From Lachnospiraceae bacterium UBA1759 (GTDB lineage: Bacteria; Bacillota; Clostridia; Lachnospirales; Lachnospiraceae), in the NCBI GenBank assembly GCA_002315555.1, contig DCHF01000055.1, positions 11,623 to 75,622 on the forward strand: a stretch of 64,000 nucleotides of DNA, written 5' to 3'. Of the stretch, positions 53,212 through 61,773 are shown piece after piece. The translations under genes and the position numbers were made by a program. The notes beneath the pieces were generated by a model that saw only the letters and a list, made by a program, of their open reading frames with translations, was not told the DNA's origin and searched no databases. The stretch's first letter is position 1. Every line of letters starts with the position of its first letter.

Positions 53212-54861
53212 ATGAAGTTCACAAAGAAAATCTTTGCAGCGCTTACGGCTCTTGCAATGATCGCTGGACTTGCAGCTTGCGGTAGCAAAGAAATCGAAAC
53301 TACTGTAGCAGCAGAAACCACGACCAAGGCAGCTGAAACCACCAAGGCTGCAGAAACCACCGCAGCTGACGCTGAAGGTCTGGATCGTTCTGAGGAAATC
53401 GAACTTGTTATGTACTTCACCGGCAATGAGCCGAACGACATGGCAAAGGTAGAAGACGCAGTTAACGCAATCCTCCTTGAGAAGTTCAATGCTAAGGTTG
53501 ACTTCCAGTTCTCTACTTGGACTGACTACAAGCAGAAATACAACAACCTGTTAGTAACCGGTGGTTGTGACATCATCTTCACCGCTGACTGGATGGATTA
53601 CACCACCCTCGCTGGTCAGGGCGCATTCGTCGAACTCGACGAGCTTATGCCGACCTACGCTCCGGAACTCTGGGCTGAAATCGGCGAAGACAAGATGAAC
53701 ATGTGTAAGGTTAAAGGCCACATCTACTGCTTCCCGAACACTTGGGATGAGTACGTTACCGATGGTATCGTTTATCGTAAGGATATCGCTGACGAGGCTG
53801 ATATCGCTGAGCCGATCGACAACCTTGCTAACCTTGAAGAGTACTTCAACTATGTTGCATCTCATCTTACCGAGCTTGGTATGAGCTCATGCTTCGATGC
53901 TACCGCTTCTACCAACACCGCAGCTACTCTGTGGAACACCACCGCCGCTCTGCTGGTTTACAACTGGGACAACGAGCCGTACTTAGGTATGAACTATGGC
54001 TACCTGTACGACGAAGAGAATCCGTCTGAACTTGTTGACTACTACTTCTCTGATCAGTTCGTCGATGACGCTAAGAAGCTGAAGGAGTGGTGTGATGCAG
54101 GTTGGTGGTCTCGTTCCATCCTTTCTGCTGAAGCAAATACCACCTCTCTTACCGATGGTACTTCTGCTGCAACCGTATCAGGTGCTAACGTTAACAAGTG
54201 GACCGGTTGGGTTCGTGACATCAATACCGCTGGTGTTGAAGGCGCTGAACTTGTTTGGTACGAATACTCTCAGATGAACGGCAACTCTTACCCGGTAGCA
54301 GCTATCCACAACGGTACCGCTATTACCCAGGGTTGTAAGTATCCGGAAAGAGCTATGGAAGTCCTGAACTACATCATGATGGATGCTGAGATGAACGCAC
54401 TTATTCAGTGTGGTATCGAAGGCGTTCACTACAACATGGTAGATGGCTTCTACGTAGCTACCGAAGAAGGCAACAACAACTACTCTTACGAAGCTGCTGA
54501 TACCTGGAACTTCCGTAACGGCAAGCTGAAATTAAAGAGAGAATCTGATATCCAGCAGGATATCTGCTTCGACCGTATGGCTGAGCAGTCTTCTAAGTGC
54601 CTGTATCCGTTAACCGACGTTAAGTCCGGCTTCGGCGAAATCTACACCGATTACGAAACCGAGCGTCAGGCAGTTGTTGAAATCCTCAACAAGTACTGTG
54701 GCGAGATCTTCGCTGGTACCAATGATGATCCGGAAGCTCTTGTTAACGCTCTTCGCGCTGAACTCGAAGCATCTGAAGACTGGAAGGTTTGCCGTGAGCA
54801 GTACGTTGCTCAGTGGAAGGCATACTGTGAAGAATACGGTTTCACCGATTCCAGAAGATAA
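53212..54861 (+). CDS. Sugar-binding lipoprotein of LplABC-type system 1
   Basis: The 549-residue protein has a signal peptide and lipobox (GLAAC, Cys at residue 23), then a Thr/Ala/Glu-rich spacer (ETTTKAAETTKAAETTAAD), then the two-lobe binding fold of the LplA type. Length and C-terminal features (NALRAELEASEDWKVCREQY) are those of oligosaccharide-binding members. It is last in its operon behind GGGAGG and ahead of a strong terminator. Codon use is biased to NNT/NNC, as expected for an abundant protein. The ligand is unknown; GH30, GH4 and GH36-like neighbours suggest plant or host oligosaccharides. Confidence 0.9.
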   Translation: MKFTKKIFAALTALAMIAGLAACGSKEIETTVAAETTTKAAETTKAAETTAADAEGLDRSEEIELVMYFTGNEPNDMAKVEDAVNAILLEKFNAKVDFQFSTWTDYKQKYNNLLVTGGCDIIFTADWMDYTTLAGQGAFVELDELMPTYAPELWAEIGEDKMNMCKVKGHIYCFPNTWDEYVTDGIVYRKDIADEADIAEPIDNLANLEEYFNYVASHLTELGMSSCFDATASTNTAATLWNTTAALLVYNWDNEPYLGMNYGYLYDEENPSELVDYYFSDQFVDDAKKLKEWCDAGWWSRSILSAEANTTSLTDGTSAATVSGANVNKWTGWVRDINTAGVEGAELVWYEYSQMNGNSYPVAAIHNGTAITQGCKYPERAMEVLNYIMMDAEMNALIQCGIEGVHYNMVDGFYVATEEGNNNYSYEAADTWNFRNGKLKLKRESDIQQDICFDRMAEQSSKCLYPLTDVKSGFGEIYTDYETERQAVVEILNKYCGEIFAGTNDDPEALVNALRAELEASEDWKVCREQYVAQWKAYCEEYGFTDSRR

Positions 54862-54897
54862 TTCTTGAATAAGTGAGCTGATTTTTTCAGAGTCTTT

Positions 54898-54932
54898 AAG
54901 ACCCGCCGGGGTTTCCCCGGCGGGTCTTTTTA
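54898..54932 (+). terminator. Rho-independent terminator of operon 1
   Basis: AAGACCCGCCGGGG pairs with CCCCGGCGGGTCTT and is followed by TTT. Confidence 0.95.
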
Positions 54933-55010
54933 TGTATTACGTCAGCATTCGTGCCGTTTTGGACAGATGTATGCGGCTCAAAAAATCCTCTTTGAAATCG
55001 AATAAATGAA

Positions 55011-55039
55011 TAGACCGCACTCTTAAAATATGTTACGAT
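55011..55039 (+). promoter_or_regulatory. Possible promoter of the aldo/keto reductase gene
   Basis: TAGACC (55011-55016) and TACGAT (55034-55039) are 17 bases apart. Both are imperfect. Confidence 0.4.
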
Positions 55040-55104
55040 GAGGTTAACATCGATACATCTGCCGCTCGTTTTTGGGCAGTGTAAATCTCAAGGAGGACTC
55101 TCAT

Positions 55105-56130
55105 ATGATGACAGTTACACTCGGATCTACCGGAATCACTGTTCCGAAAAACGGATTCGGCGCACTCCCCGTTCAGCGCTGTGATGAAGAAACAGCCGTC
55201 AAGCTCCTTCGTAAAGCTTATGACAGCGGTATTCGTTTCTTTGATACGGCTAATGCGTATTCCGACAGTGAGTATAAGATCGGACAGGCACTTGCCGATG
55301 TCCGTGAGAATATTTATATTGCAACAAAGACCGGTGCTTCGACTGCGGAGGGCTTCTGGCAGCATTTGAACCTGAGCCTCGAACGGATGAAGACCGATTA
55401 TATCGATATTTACCAGTTCCATAATCCGTCCTTCTGCCCGAAGCCGGGCGATGGTACCGGCCTCTACGAGGCAGCGCTGGAAGCAAAAGCCAAGGGAATG
55501 ATCCGTCATATCGGTATTACGAATCATCGTCTGCATGTGGCTAACGAAGCCATTGAAAGCGGTCTTTATGAGACACTGCAGTTTCCGTTCTGCTATCTGG
55601 CAACGGAGAAGGATATTGCGCTTGTGAATGCCTGCAAGGAAAAGAACATGGGCTTCATTGCGATGAAGGGTCTCTCAGGCGGTCTGTTAAACAATGCAAC
55701 GCTTTGCTTTGCATGGATGACTGATTTTGATAACGTTCTTCCCATCTGGGGCGTTCAGAGAGAACAGGAACTGGATGAGTTCCTGGCACTCGGTGAGAAC
55801 CCGGTCTATATGACGGATGAGATCCGTGCGGAGATCGAAAAGGATCGTAAGGAACTGGTCGGCAATTTCTGCCGTTCCTGCGGTTACTGTATGCCGTGTC
55901 CGGTGGGCATCGAGATCTTCAACTGCGCACGTATGAGCCAGCTGATCCGCCGTTCACCCTCCGCACAGCATCTGACGCCGGAAGCACAGGCGAAGATGAT
56001 GAAGATCGAAGAGTGCATCGGTTGCTATCAGTGCGCTTCCAAGTGCCCGTATGGCCTGGATACCCCCAAGCTTCTGAAAGAGAATCTGGCGGATTACAAG
56101 CGCATTCTTGCGGGTGAAGTGCAGCTGTAA
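55105..56130 (+). CDS. Aldo/keto reductase with C-terminal [4Fe-4S] domain
   Basis: The start at 55105 (MMTVTLGSTG) follows AAGGAGG at eight bases; the in-frame upstream codons overlap that site. The 341-residue protein has the full AKR tetrad: Asp and Tyr in FFDTANAYSDSE, Lys in ATKTG and His in YQFHNP. The C-terminal part adds CRSCGYCMPCPVGIEIFNC and CIGCYQCASKCPYG, binding probably two [4Fe-4S] clusters. Such fusions are typical of anaerobes and could pass electrons from ferredoxin-like donors to sugar aldehydes or ketones. The GH4 glycosidase gene follows at 45 bases, so a role in the same sugar route is likely. Confidence 0.9.
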   Translation: MMTVTLGSTGITVPKNGFGALPVQRCDEETAVKLLRKAYDSGIRFFDTANAYSDSEYKIGQALADVRENIYIATKTGASTAEGFWQHLNLSLERMKTDYIDIYQFHNPSFCPKPGDGTGLYEAALEAKAKGMIRHIGITNHRLHVANEAIESGLYETLQFPFCYLATEKDIALVNACKEKNMGFIAMKGLSGGLLNNATLCFAWMTDFDNVLPIWGVQREQELDEFLALGENPVYMTDEIRAEIEKDRKELVGNFCRSCGYCMPCPVGIEIFNCARMSQLIRRSPSAQHLTPEAQAKMMKIEECIGCYQCASKCPYGLDTPKLLKENLADYKRILAGEVQL

Positions 56131-56175
56131 AGCGAGAAACTAATCTGCCGCAGGCAGAAAGAAAGGACGATACAT

Positions 56176-57495
56176 ATGAAACTTACCTTTATGGGAGCGG
56201 GAAGCACGGTCTTCGCGCGTAATGTCATCGGTGACTGCATGGCATCCGAGGTCTTAAGAGACAGCGTTTTTGCTCTTTATGACATTGACGGACAGCGCCT
56301 GGAGGAGAGCCGTTGCATTCTGGAAAAGATGAACGAGGTTATGGGCGGCTATGCAAGATTCGAGACCTATCTTGGCGTTGAAAACCGCAAGGCGGCACTG
56401 AAGGGTGCGAACTTTGTTGTCAATGCGATCCAGGTGGGTGGCTACGATCCCTGCACGATCATCGACTTTGAGGTGCCGAAGAAGTACGGCCTGCGTCAGA
56501 CCATCGCCGATACGCTCGGCATCGGCGGCATTATGCGTGCACTCCGCACCATCCCGGTCATGGCGGATTTTGCGCATGACATGGAAGAGGTCTGCCCGGA
56601 TGCGATCTTCTTAAACTACACCAACCCGATGGCAATGCTTTCCGGTTATGTTCAGCGTTACAGCGGCATTCAGACCGTCGGTCTGTGCCACAGCGTTCAG
56701 GTCTGCTCCAAGGATCTTTTACGGGATCTTGGCATGGAAGACAAGCTGGACGGCAGACGAGAGCTGATCGCCGGCATCAATCATATGGCATGGCTGTTAA
56801 AGATTTCCGACAAGAACGGTGTCGATCTGTATCCGGAGATCAAGAAGCGCGCAGCTGAGAAACTCTTGGATCCGGACTACAAGAACAAGGTCCGTCTGGA
56901 TTACATCTTCAATCTGGGCTACTACTGCACCGAGTCTTCCGAACATAATTCCGAATACAATATGTTCTACATTAAGAAGAACTATCCGGAGCTCATCGAT
57001 CGTTACAATATTCCGCTCGATGAATATCCGCGCCGCTGTATCGCTCAGATCGAAGGCTGGAAGAAGGAATATGCGGAACTGCAGACCGGCAGCATGAAGC
57101 CGCACGAGCGTTCCAAGGAATACGCTTCCCGTATCATCGAGTCCGTTGTTACGAATACTCCGTATGAGATCGGCGGCAACGTATTGAACCGCGGCCATTT
57201 GATCACCAACCTTCCGGAAGACGCTTGCGTTGAGGTTCCGTGCCTTGTCAATGGCGACGGCATCCATCCGTGCAATGTAGGCCCGCTTCCGGTACAGTGC
57301 GCGGCTATGAACATGACCAACATCAATGTTCAGCTTCTGACCATTGAAGCAGCCCGCACCCTGAAGAAGGAGCACATCTACCAGGCAGCGATGCTCGATC
57401 CGCATACCGGCAGCGAACTGGACATCGATACCATCAAGAAGATGGTCGATGAACTCATTGACGCTCACGGAGATTATCTTCCGAAGTATCATTGA
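56176..57495 (+). CDS. GH4 family glycosidase (alpha-galactosidase/alpha-glucosidase type)
   Basis: The 439-residue protein starts with the NAD-binding GAGSTVFARNVIGD motif and has the metal-binding VGLCHSVQ (Cys and His), ELIAGINHMAWLL and HPCNVGPLPVQCAAM. GH4 enzymes need NAD+ and Mn2+ and cleave through an oxidation-elimination mechanism. The MelA/AglA-like length and motifs favour an alpha-galactosidase or alpha-glucosidase. GAAAGGAC precedes the ATG. It lies between the Fe-S aldo/keto reductase and the convergent GH36-like gene. Confidence 0.92.
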   Translation: MKLTFMGAGSTVFARNVIGDCMASEVLRDSVFALYDIDGQRLEESRCILEKMNEVMGGYARFETYLGVENRKAALKGANFVVNAIQVGGYDPCTIIDFEVPKKYGLRQTIADTLGIGGIMRALRTIPVMADFAHDMEEVCPDAIFLNYTNPMAMLSGYVQRYSGIQTVGLCHSVQVCSKDLLRDLGMEDKLDGRRELIAGINHMAWLLKISDKNGVDLYPEIKKRAAEKLLDPDYKNKVRLDYIFNLGYYCTESSEHNSEYNMFYIKKNYPELIDRYNIPLDEYPRRCIAQIEGWKKEYAELQTGSMKPHERSKEYASRIIESVVTNTPYEIGGNVLNRGHLITNLPEDACVEVPCLVNGDGIHPCNVGPLPVQCAAMNMTNINVQLLTIEAARTLKKEHIYQAAMLDPHTGSELDIDTIKKMVDELIDAHGDYLPKYH

Positions 57496-57570
57496 TGCAG
57501 AGTCGCAGCATTCTTTGTTTCTGCGTACTGTGCGCAAAGCGCCGAAAGAGCGGAGCGAGTGAGTGAACTA

Positions 57571-57622
57571 AAAAGAACCCTGTAGAGTTTCAGGCTATTG
57601 AAACTTCTACAGGGTTCTTTTG
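57571..57622. terminator. Bidirectional terminator between convergent genes
   Basis: AAAAGAACCCTGTAGA-GTTTCA pairs with TGAAAC-TTCTACAGGGTTCTTTT around GGCTAT. Flanking A- and T-runs suit both strands. Confidence 0.93.
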
Positions 57623-57658
57623 CGCGTTTACGCAGTAGAGAATGCGGTTCCCCGCTCC

Positions 57659-59692
57659 TTACTTCAACTCCACGATAATAGAATCATACGCGTCGAGCGC
57701 CACCGTCAGTGCACCATCGTACGGGATCTCTGTACCATCGTTTGCGCTGACTGCAACACCGGCTGCAGGAAGACCCGCTTCCGCCGGATTCATGCTGATG
57801 GTCTGCGCAGCACTGTCGTAGTTGAAGATCGCGGCATAGGAGCGGCCTTCATGCTGCAGGGTGTAGAACGGAGTCGTGCCGTCCTTGAAATAGAGCGGAA
57901 CGAAGGGCTTACCGATGCGGGCGATGTCCATCAGCGGCTTATTGTTGACCAGACGCTTGATACGATCGCGGGCCGCGGCGATGTTTGCTTCGTCGCCGGT
58001 CGGGCCGAAGTTCTCGGAAAGGAGAAGGACGGTGCCGGAAATGACTGCGCAGTTCAGACGGGACTTGGCTTCGATCTCGCTCGTTACGGGACGGCCGTCG
58101 ATCATGGAATGGTACATCGTGCAATGGTCCGGATCGCCGAAACGGTACAGGCTGCCGGCGGCCCACCAACCAAAGTTCAGCGCATTCAGCGCGTAGCGGG
58201 TATCATCGAAATGACCGAAGGTGTCGCAGCAGCTTCTTCTTGCGTGGCCCAGGAAGTAGGGGAAGAGCGGGGCGATGGACAGGTCCACGAAAATCTCCTT
58301 CGGGGATTTGTTGATGGCATCGGACAGGATGGTGTAGGCACGGTTGATGGCCTGACGTCCGGTACGGATGCTCTTGTCATAGAAGTCGCCTTCCACGCTC
58401 GCATGGCTCAGGAAATCGATCTTGATGTAATCCACATCCAGGCTTAACAGGTAAGCGATGGTATTCTCGGCGTGGACCTTCCAAAGCGGGTGGGTGACGT
58501 CGAGCGGAACTGCGGAGTCCATCGGCGGGATGACGCGGCCCATCTTATCCTTTAAGTAGATCTCGGAAAGCGGGGTGTCTGTGCCCTTGATCTTCATGTA
58601 GGGGCCAAAAGCGCGGTGTGAAAGACACGGACCGCAGTACCAGCCGGCCTTTTGGCCTCTGTCGTGCAGCTTCTTCACGATGCGCTTCAGCTCTTCATCG
58701 TCCAGGCCTGCGGCGCCGTCGATGTTGATGTAGGCCACACCGTCTTCATCGCCGAACTCGGTGAGCTCTTCATACATATAGTCCGCAGCCTCTTCCCAGT
58801 GCTTCAGGGTGAACAGGCGGCCCAGACCGGAGTAGGCGTTCCAGCCGAAGGGCGTTTTTCCGTGCCATTCACGCGCCGGAGTAACTGCAGTGCAGAGATG
58901 TGCATATTCCACCATGCCGGTGTGAATGTCTTCCGTCCACTTGACGATGAAACGTGCGGATGAAACGGTCTCACCGATGATCGTGCCGTGCGGCATGGTA
59001 TCGTGCGTGCCTTCATCGGCACAGCCGGAGTAGGCAACGGTGCAGCGTGCGTCGAAGCGGGACCAGGCGATGGCGTTCTTCCAGGTGTCAAAGTCGACTG
59101 CGCCGATGATCAGGCCTTCATTGGTATGCTCATCGTAGATCGCCGTGACGTCATAGCTCTTGCGTCCCGGACGGGGAGTGACGGAATCGTAACGGGTCCA
59201 CATATCGTTGTCATACGGAACCGAGAACATTTTCTGGTCCAGGGAAAGGAACAACGGCTTGTAGGTCCAGTCGGGATAGACGGTCTCAAACGGAGCGAGG
59301 TAATTGGTCTCGGTCTCTTTCGTGTCATCCTTTAAAACAGCCTGCACGGTCAGATGATCCGCGCTGTCATAAAGCGTGACCAGCTGCGTCAGCGTCAGAC
59401 CGTTTTCGTTGAAGAGGCTCGTCACGGTCTTTCCGGTGCCGAATTCATCCTTTGCATCCGCGACGGTGTAGCTTTCGCGAACAGCGGTGCGGGTGTCGAT
59501 GCGACGGCCGTCCGTCACACTGGCGGTCGAGTGCGCTGCGATGATCTTGGCGTCCTTCTGATAATACACAAAGGCACCGTTTCCGAGCAGTTCGACCTTG
59601 GTTACGTCTGTACTGAATGCATCCAGTACCTGGGGCGGAGCACTTAACTTTTTATAGAGCTCCTTCATGTCCAGCTTTTTCTCTTCAGCCAT
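57659..59692 (-). CDS. Clan GH-D alpha-galactosidase-like glycosidase (GH36-like)
   Basis: The 677-residue protein has an N-terminal beta-sandwich of about 270 residues, then a TIM barrel beginning near WNAYSGLG and a C-terminal beta domain. The nucleophile is probably Asp426 in VDYIKIDFLSH, the K-x-D-F context of GH27/GH36 enzymes; RFGDPDHCTMYHSMIDG and later acidic residues may hold the acid/base. No signal peptide is seen. AGGAGG lies upstream of the ATG. It is divergent from the second binding protein gene, with a clear promoter. The substrate is likely an alpha-galactoside, but N-acetylgalactosamine or other sugars cannot be excluded. Confidence 0.82.
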   Translation of the reverse strand: MAEEKKLDMKELYKKLSAPPQVLDAFSTDVTKVELLGNGAFVYYQKDAKIIAAHSTASVTDGRRIDTRTAVRESYTVADAKDEFGTGKTVTSLFNENGLTLTQLVTLYDSADHLTVQAVLKDDTKETETNYLAPFETVYPDWTYKPLFLSLDQKMFSVPYDNDMWTRYDSVTPRPGRKSYDVTAIYDEHTNEGLIIGAVDFDTWKNAIAWSRFDARCTVAYSGCADEGTHDTMPHGTIIGETVSSARFIVKWTEDIHTGMVEYAHLCTAVTPAREWHGKTPFGWNAYSGLGRLFTLKHWEEAADYMYEELTEFGDEDGVAYINIDGAAGLDDEELKRIVKKLHDRGQKAGWYCGPCLSHRAFGPYMKIKGTDTPLSEIYLKDKMGRVIPPMDSAVPLDVTHPLWKVHAENTIAYLLSLDVDYIKIDFLSHASVEGDFYDKSIRTGRQAINRAYTILSDAINKSPKEIFVDLSIAPLFPYFLGHARRSCCDTFGHFDDTRYALNALNFGWWAAGSLYRFGDPDHCTMYHSMIDGRPVTSEIEAKSRLNCAVISGTVLLLSENFGPTGDEANIAAARDRIKRLVNNKPLMDIARIGKPFVPLYFKDGTTPFYTLQHEGRSYAAIFNYDSAAQTISMNPAEAGLPAAGVAVSANDGTEIPYDGALTVALDAYDSIIVELK

Positions 59693-59804
59693 GTTTCCTC
59701 CTATGGGCCCTCGGGCCGTTTATACACACATCACAAAAGGCCGATTATGGAGCGGAGCCTTCGGATGCGTGTTTGGTTCGGTATCACAAAGAAATATGTA
59801 TCGT

Positions 59805-59833
59805 TTTATAAATTATCGACATAATCTTGTTAA
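59805..59833 (-). promoter_or_regulatory. Promoter of the GH36-like gene with an internal dyad
   Basis: On the minus strand TTAACA (59833-59828) and TATAAA (59810-59805) are 17 bases apart. The spacer holds a perfect dyad ATTAT-CGAC-ATAAT at 59812-59825 (plus-strand reading). Confidence 0.75.
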
Positions 59834-59893
59834 AAATACAACAATTGCACCAAATAATCAACAGGGTAATTGGAAATAATACACAAATCTTTG

Positions 59894-59922
59894 TTGACAT
59901 TATATACCGAATATGGTATTCT
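59894..59922 (+). promoter_or_regulatory. Promoter of LplABC-type operon 2 with an internal dyad
   Basis: A perfect -35 box TTGACA (59894-59899) and TATTCT (59917-59922) are 17 bases apart. A dyad ATACC-GAATAT-GGTAT at 59904-59919 overlaps the spacer and -10 box and may be an operator. Confidence 0.8.
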
Positions 59923-59986
59923 TTCAATACATTGTGGCAGATCGATTGATAGAAATCGTTATTTGCCAAAATAAAAGGAGGAAACT

Positions 59987-61660
59987 ATGAGACTGAAAAA
60001 ATGGCTCGCAGGTGTTCTTGCTCTTGCTATGGTAGCTTCTATGGCTGCTTGTGGCGCTAAGGGCGGCGACACCGAAACCACCACCAAGGCTGCTGAAACT
60101 ACCAAGGCTGCTGAAGGTGAAAAGGAAGATACTACTGCAGCTCCGGAAACTGACGGTGAAGTTTACACCATCAAAATCTTCGATAAGAACTCTGGTACCA
60201 GAACTTTCGATGATAAGGTCGCTGTAGAACTTATGAAGAGAACCGGTGTTAACATCGAAGTTGTTAACCCGACCGGTGACCCGGCTGAAAAGCTTTCTCT
60301 TATGCTTGCAGCTGGCGACTATCCGGACATCGTCCTGATGGACAGAAGCTCTGATATCGTTAACCAGTACATCGAAGCAGGCGCTCTTGTAGCTCTGAAC
60401 GATTACTTCGATATTATGCCGAACGTTGTTGAGCGTTACGGTGAAGTCCTTAACAAGTCCGTTTACACCGATGGTAAGAACTACTACCTGAACAACTGGT
60501 ACGGTGTTGACCCGGATCCGGTAAACGCATTCGTTATGAGACACGACTTAATGGTTGACCTTCTTGGTGAAGAGCGCGCTGAATCTGATGAGCCGTTCAC
60601 CTGGGAAGAGTTCGTTGACCTGTTAAAGGCATTCAAGGCTAAGTACCCGACCATCGACGGTGCTGAAACCTATCCGCTTGTTATCGCTGAGCCGGGTTCC
60701 GGTGAAATCAACGGTGCTTTCGCCGGCGCTAACGGTGTTAAGACCATGTATGTCAATGAAGAAGGCAACCTGCAGTACGCTTGTGAAGATCCGGGCTTCC
60801 TGAACGCGATCCACGAGATGAACGAACTGTACAGAGAAGGCCTGCTTGATCCGGAATGGACCTCTAACGCTTCTGAGCAGTTCACCGCTAAGCTTTCCAA
60901 CACCAACGTATTCGGTTTTGCCGGTGCATGGTGGGGCGCTTGGACTCCGAACGCAGCTCTGGACGTAATCGAAGGCTCTTCTGTTGTTGAAGGCGTATCC
61001 GCTCATTACCTTTCCTACAAGGTTCTCGGCGAAGGCGTTTCTGCAGATGAAACCACCTACTCCGGACGTTCTACCCTTGGTTGGGATGCTATTGGCGTAA
61101 CCAAGAACTGCAAAAATATCGAAGCAGTTTGCAAGTTCATCGACTACGTTGCATCTGTTGACGGTCAGGACCTTCTGCTCTGGGGTATCCAGGGTGAGGA
61201 CTGGGACATCGTTGACGGTGTTCATACCGACATCAACAACGTTGTAGAAAACTACAATGCTGATCCGTCTAACTACAGAGACCAGACCGGTATCTGCAAG
61301 TGGACCTGGTTCGTTGGCAATGCTCGTCATGAAGATGGCACTGCAACCCGTATCTACTACAATGAAATGTCTGAAACCGCTAAGTACGCTTACCAGAACA
61401 TCACCAATGCTGCATATGATACTGCTGATTTCGCAGGTCTGCAGCCGGCTGGTCAGTCCATCGAAGCTCTGAACTATCAGGCAATCAAGGATATCTTCGA
61501 TCAGTACTATCCGAAGATGGTCAATGCTGCTTCTGTTGAAGAGTGCGATGCTATGTACGCTGAAATGATTTCTGAAATGAACAAGAACGGTAAGGAAGAA
61601 GTTGAAGCTTACATGAACGACCTTTACCAGGCAAGAATGGAACTCTGGGGAATGAAATAA
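59987..61660 (+). CDS. Sugar-binding lipoprotein of LplABC-type system 2
   Basis: The 557-residue protein has a signal peptide and lipobox (SMAAC, Cys at residue 22), a Thr/Ala/Glu-rich spacer closely resembling that of system 1 (ETTTKAAETTKAAEGEK), and an LplA-like two-lobe fold. Clear segments include LMLAAGDYPDIVLMD and a C-terminal KNGKEEVEAYMNDLYQARME. AAAGGAGGAAAC precedes the ATG. Its strong promoter and the hairpins before the permease genes point to higher synthesis of the binding protein than of the permeases. The ligand is unknown. Confidence 0.9.
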   Translation: MRLKKWLAGVLALAMVASMAACGAKGGDTETTTKAAETTKAAEGEKEDTTAAPETDGEVYTIKIFDKNSGTRTFDDKVAVELMKRTGVNIEVVNPTGDPAEKLSLMLAAGDYPDIVLMDRSSDIVNQYIEAGALVALNDYFDIMPNVVERYGEVLNKSVYTDGKNYYLNNWYGVDPDPVNAFVMRHDLMVDLLGEERAESDEPFTWEEFVDLLKAFKAKYPTIDGAETYPLVIAEPGSGEINGAFAGANGVKTMYVNEEGNLQYACEDPGFLNAIHEMNELYREGLLDPEWTSNASEQFTAKLSNTNVFGFAGAWWGAWTPNAALDVIEGSSVVEGVSAHYLSYKVLGEGVSADETTYSGRSTLGWDAIGVTKNCKNIEAVCKFIDYVASVDGQDLLLWGIQGEDWDIVDGVHTDINNVVENYNADPSNYRDQTGICKWTWFVGNARHEDGTATRIYYNEMSETAKYAYQNITNAAYDTADFAGLQPAGQSIEALNYQAIKDIFDQYYPKMVNAASVEECDAMYAEMISEMNKNGKEEVEAYMNDLYQARMELWGMK

Positions 61661-61675
61661 TCCATAGGGTCTCAA

Positions 61676-61699
61676 CTCAAAGTATGAATGTACTTTGAG
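61676..61699 (+). promoter_or_regulatory. Intercistronic hairpin 1
   Basis: CTCAAAGTA pairs perfectly with TACTTTGAG around TGAATG, without a T-run. It may protect the upstream mRNA 3' end. Confidence 0.7.
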
Positions 61700-61710
61700 A
61701 TCCATAAAGG

Positions 61711-61740
61711 AAAGGCAGTTGAACAACTGCCTTTCTTTTA
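61711..61740 (+). terminator. Internal terminator/attenuator between binding protein and permease genes
   Basis: AAAGGCAGTT pairs with AACTGCCTTT around GAAC and is followed by CTTTTA. Partial read-through would lower permease expression. Confidence 0.8.
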
Positions 61741-61773
61741 TATCAAAACAAAAGAAAGGACCGGAGCACCTCA

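Noticed and set aside
57620..58447. Plus-strand frame of 275 codons opposite the GH36-like gene
   Set aside because: Begins in the terminator region, has no ribosome binding site and is antisense to a clear enzyme.
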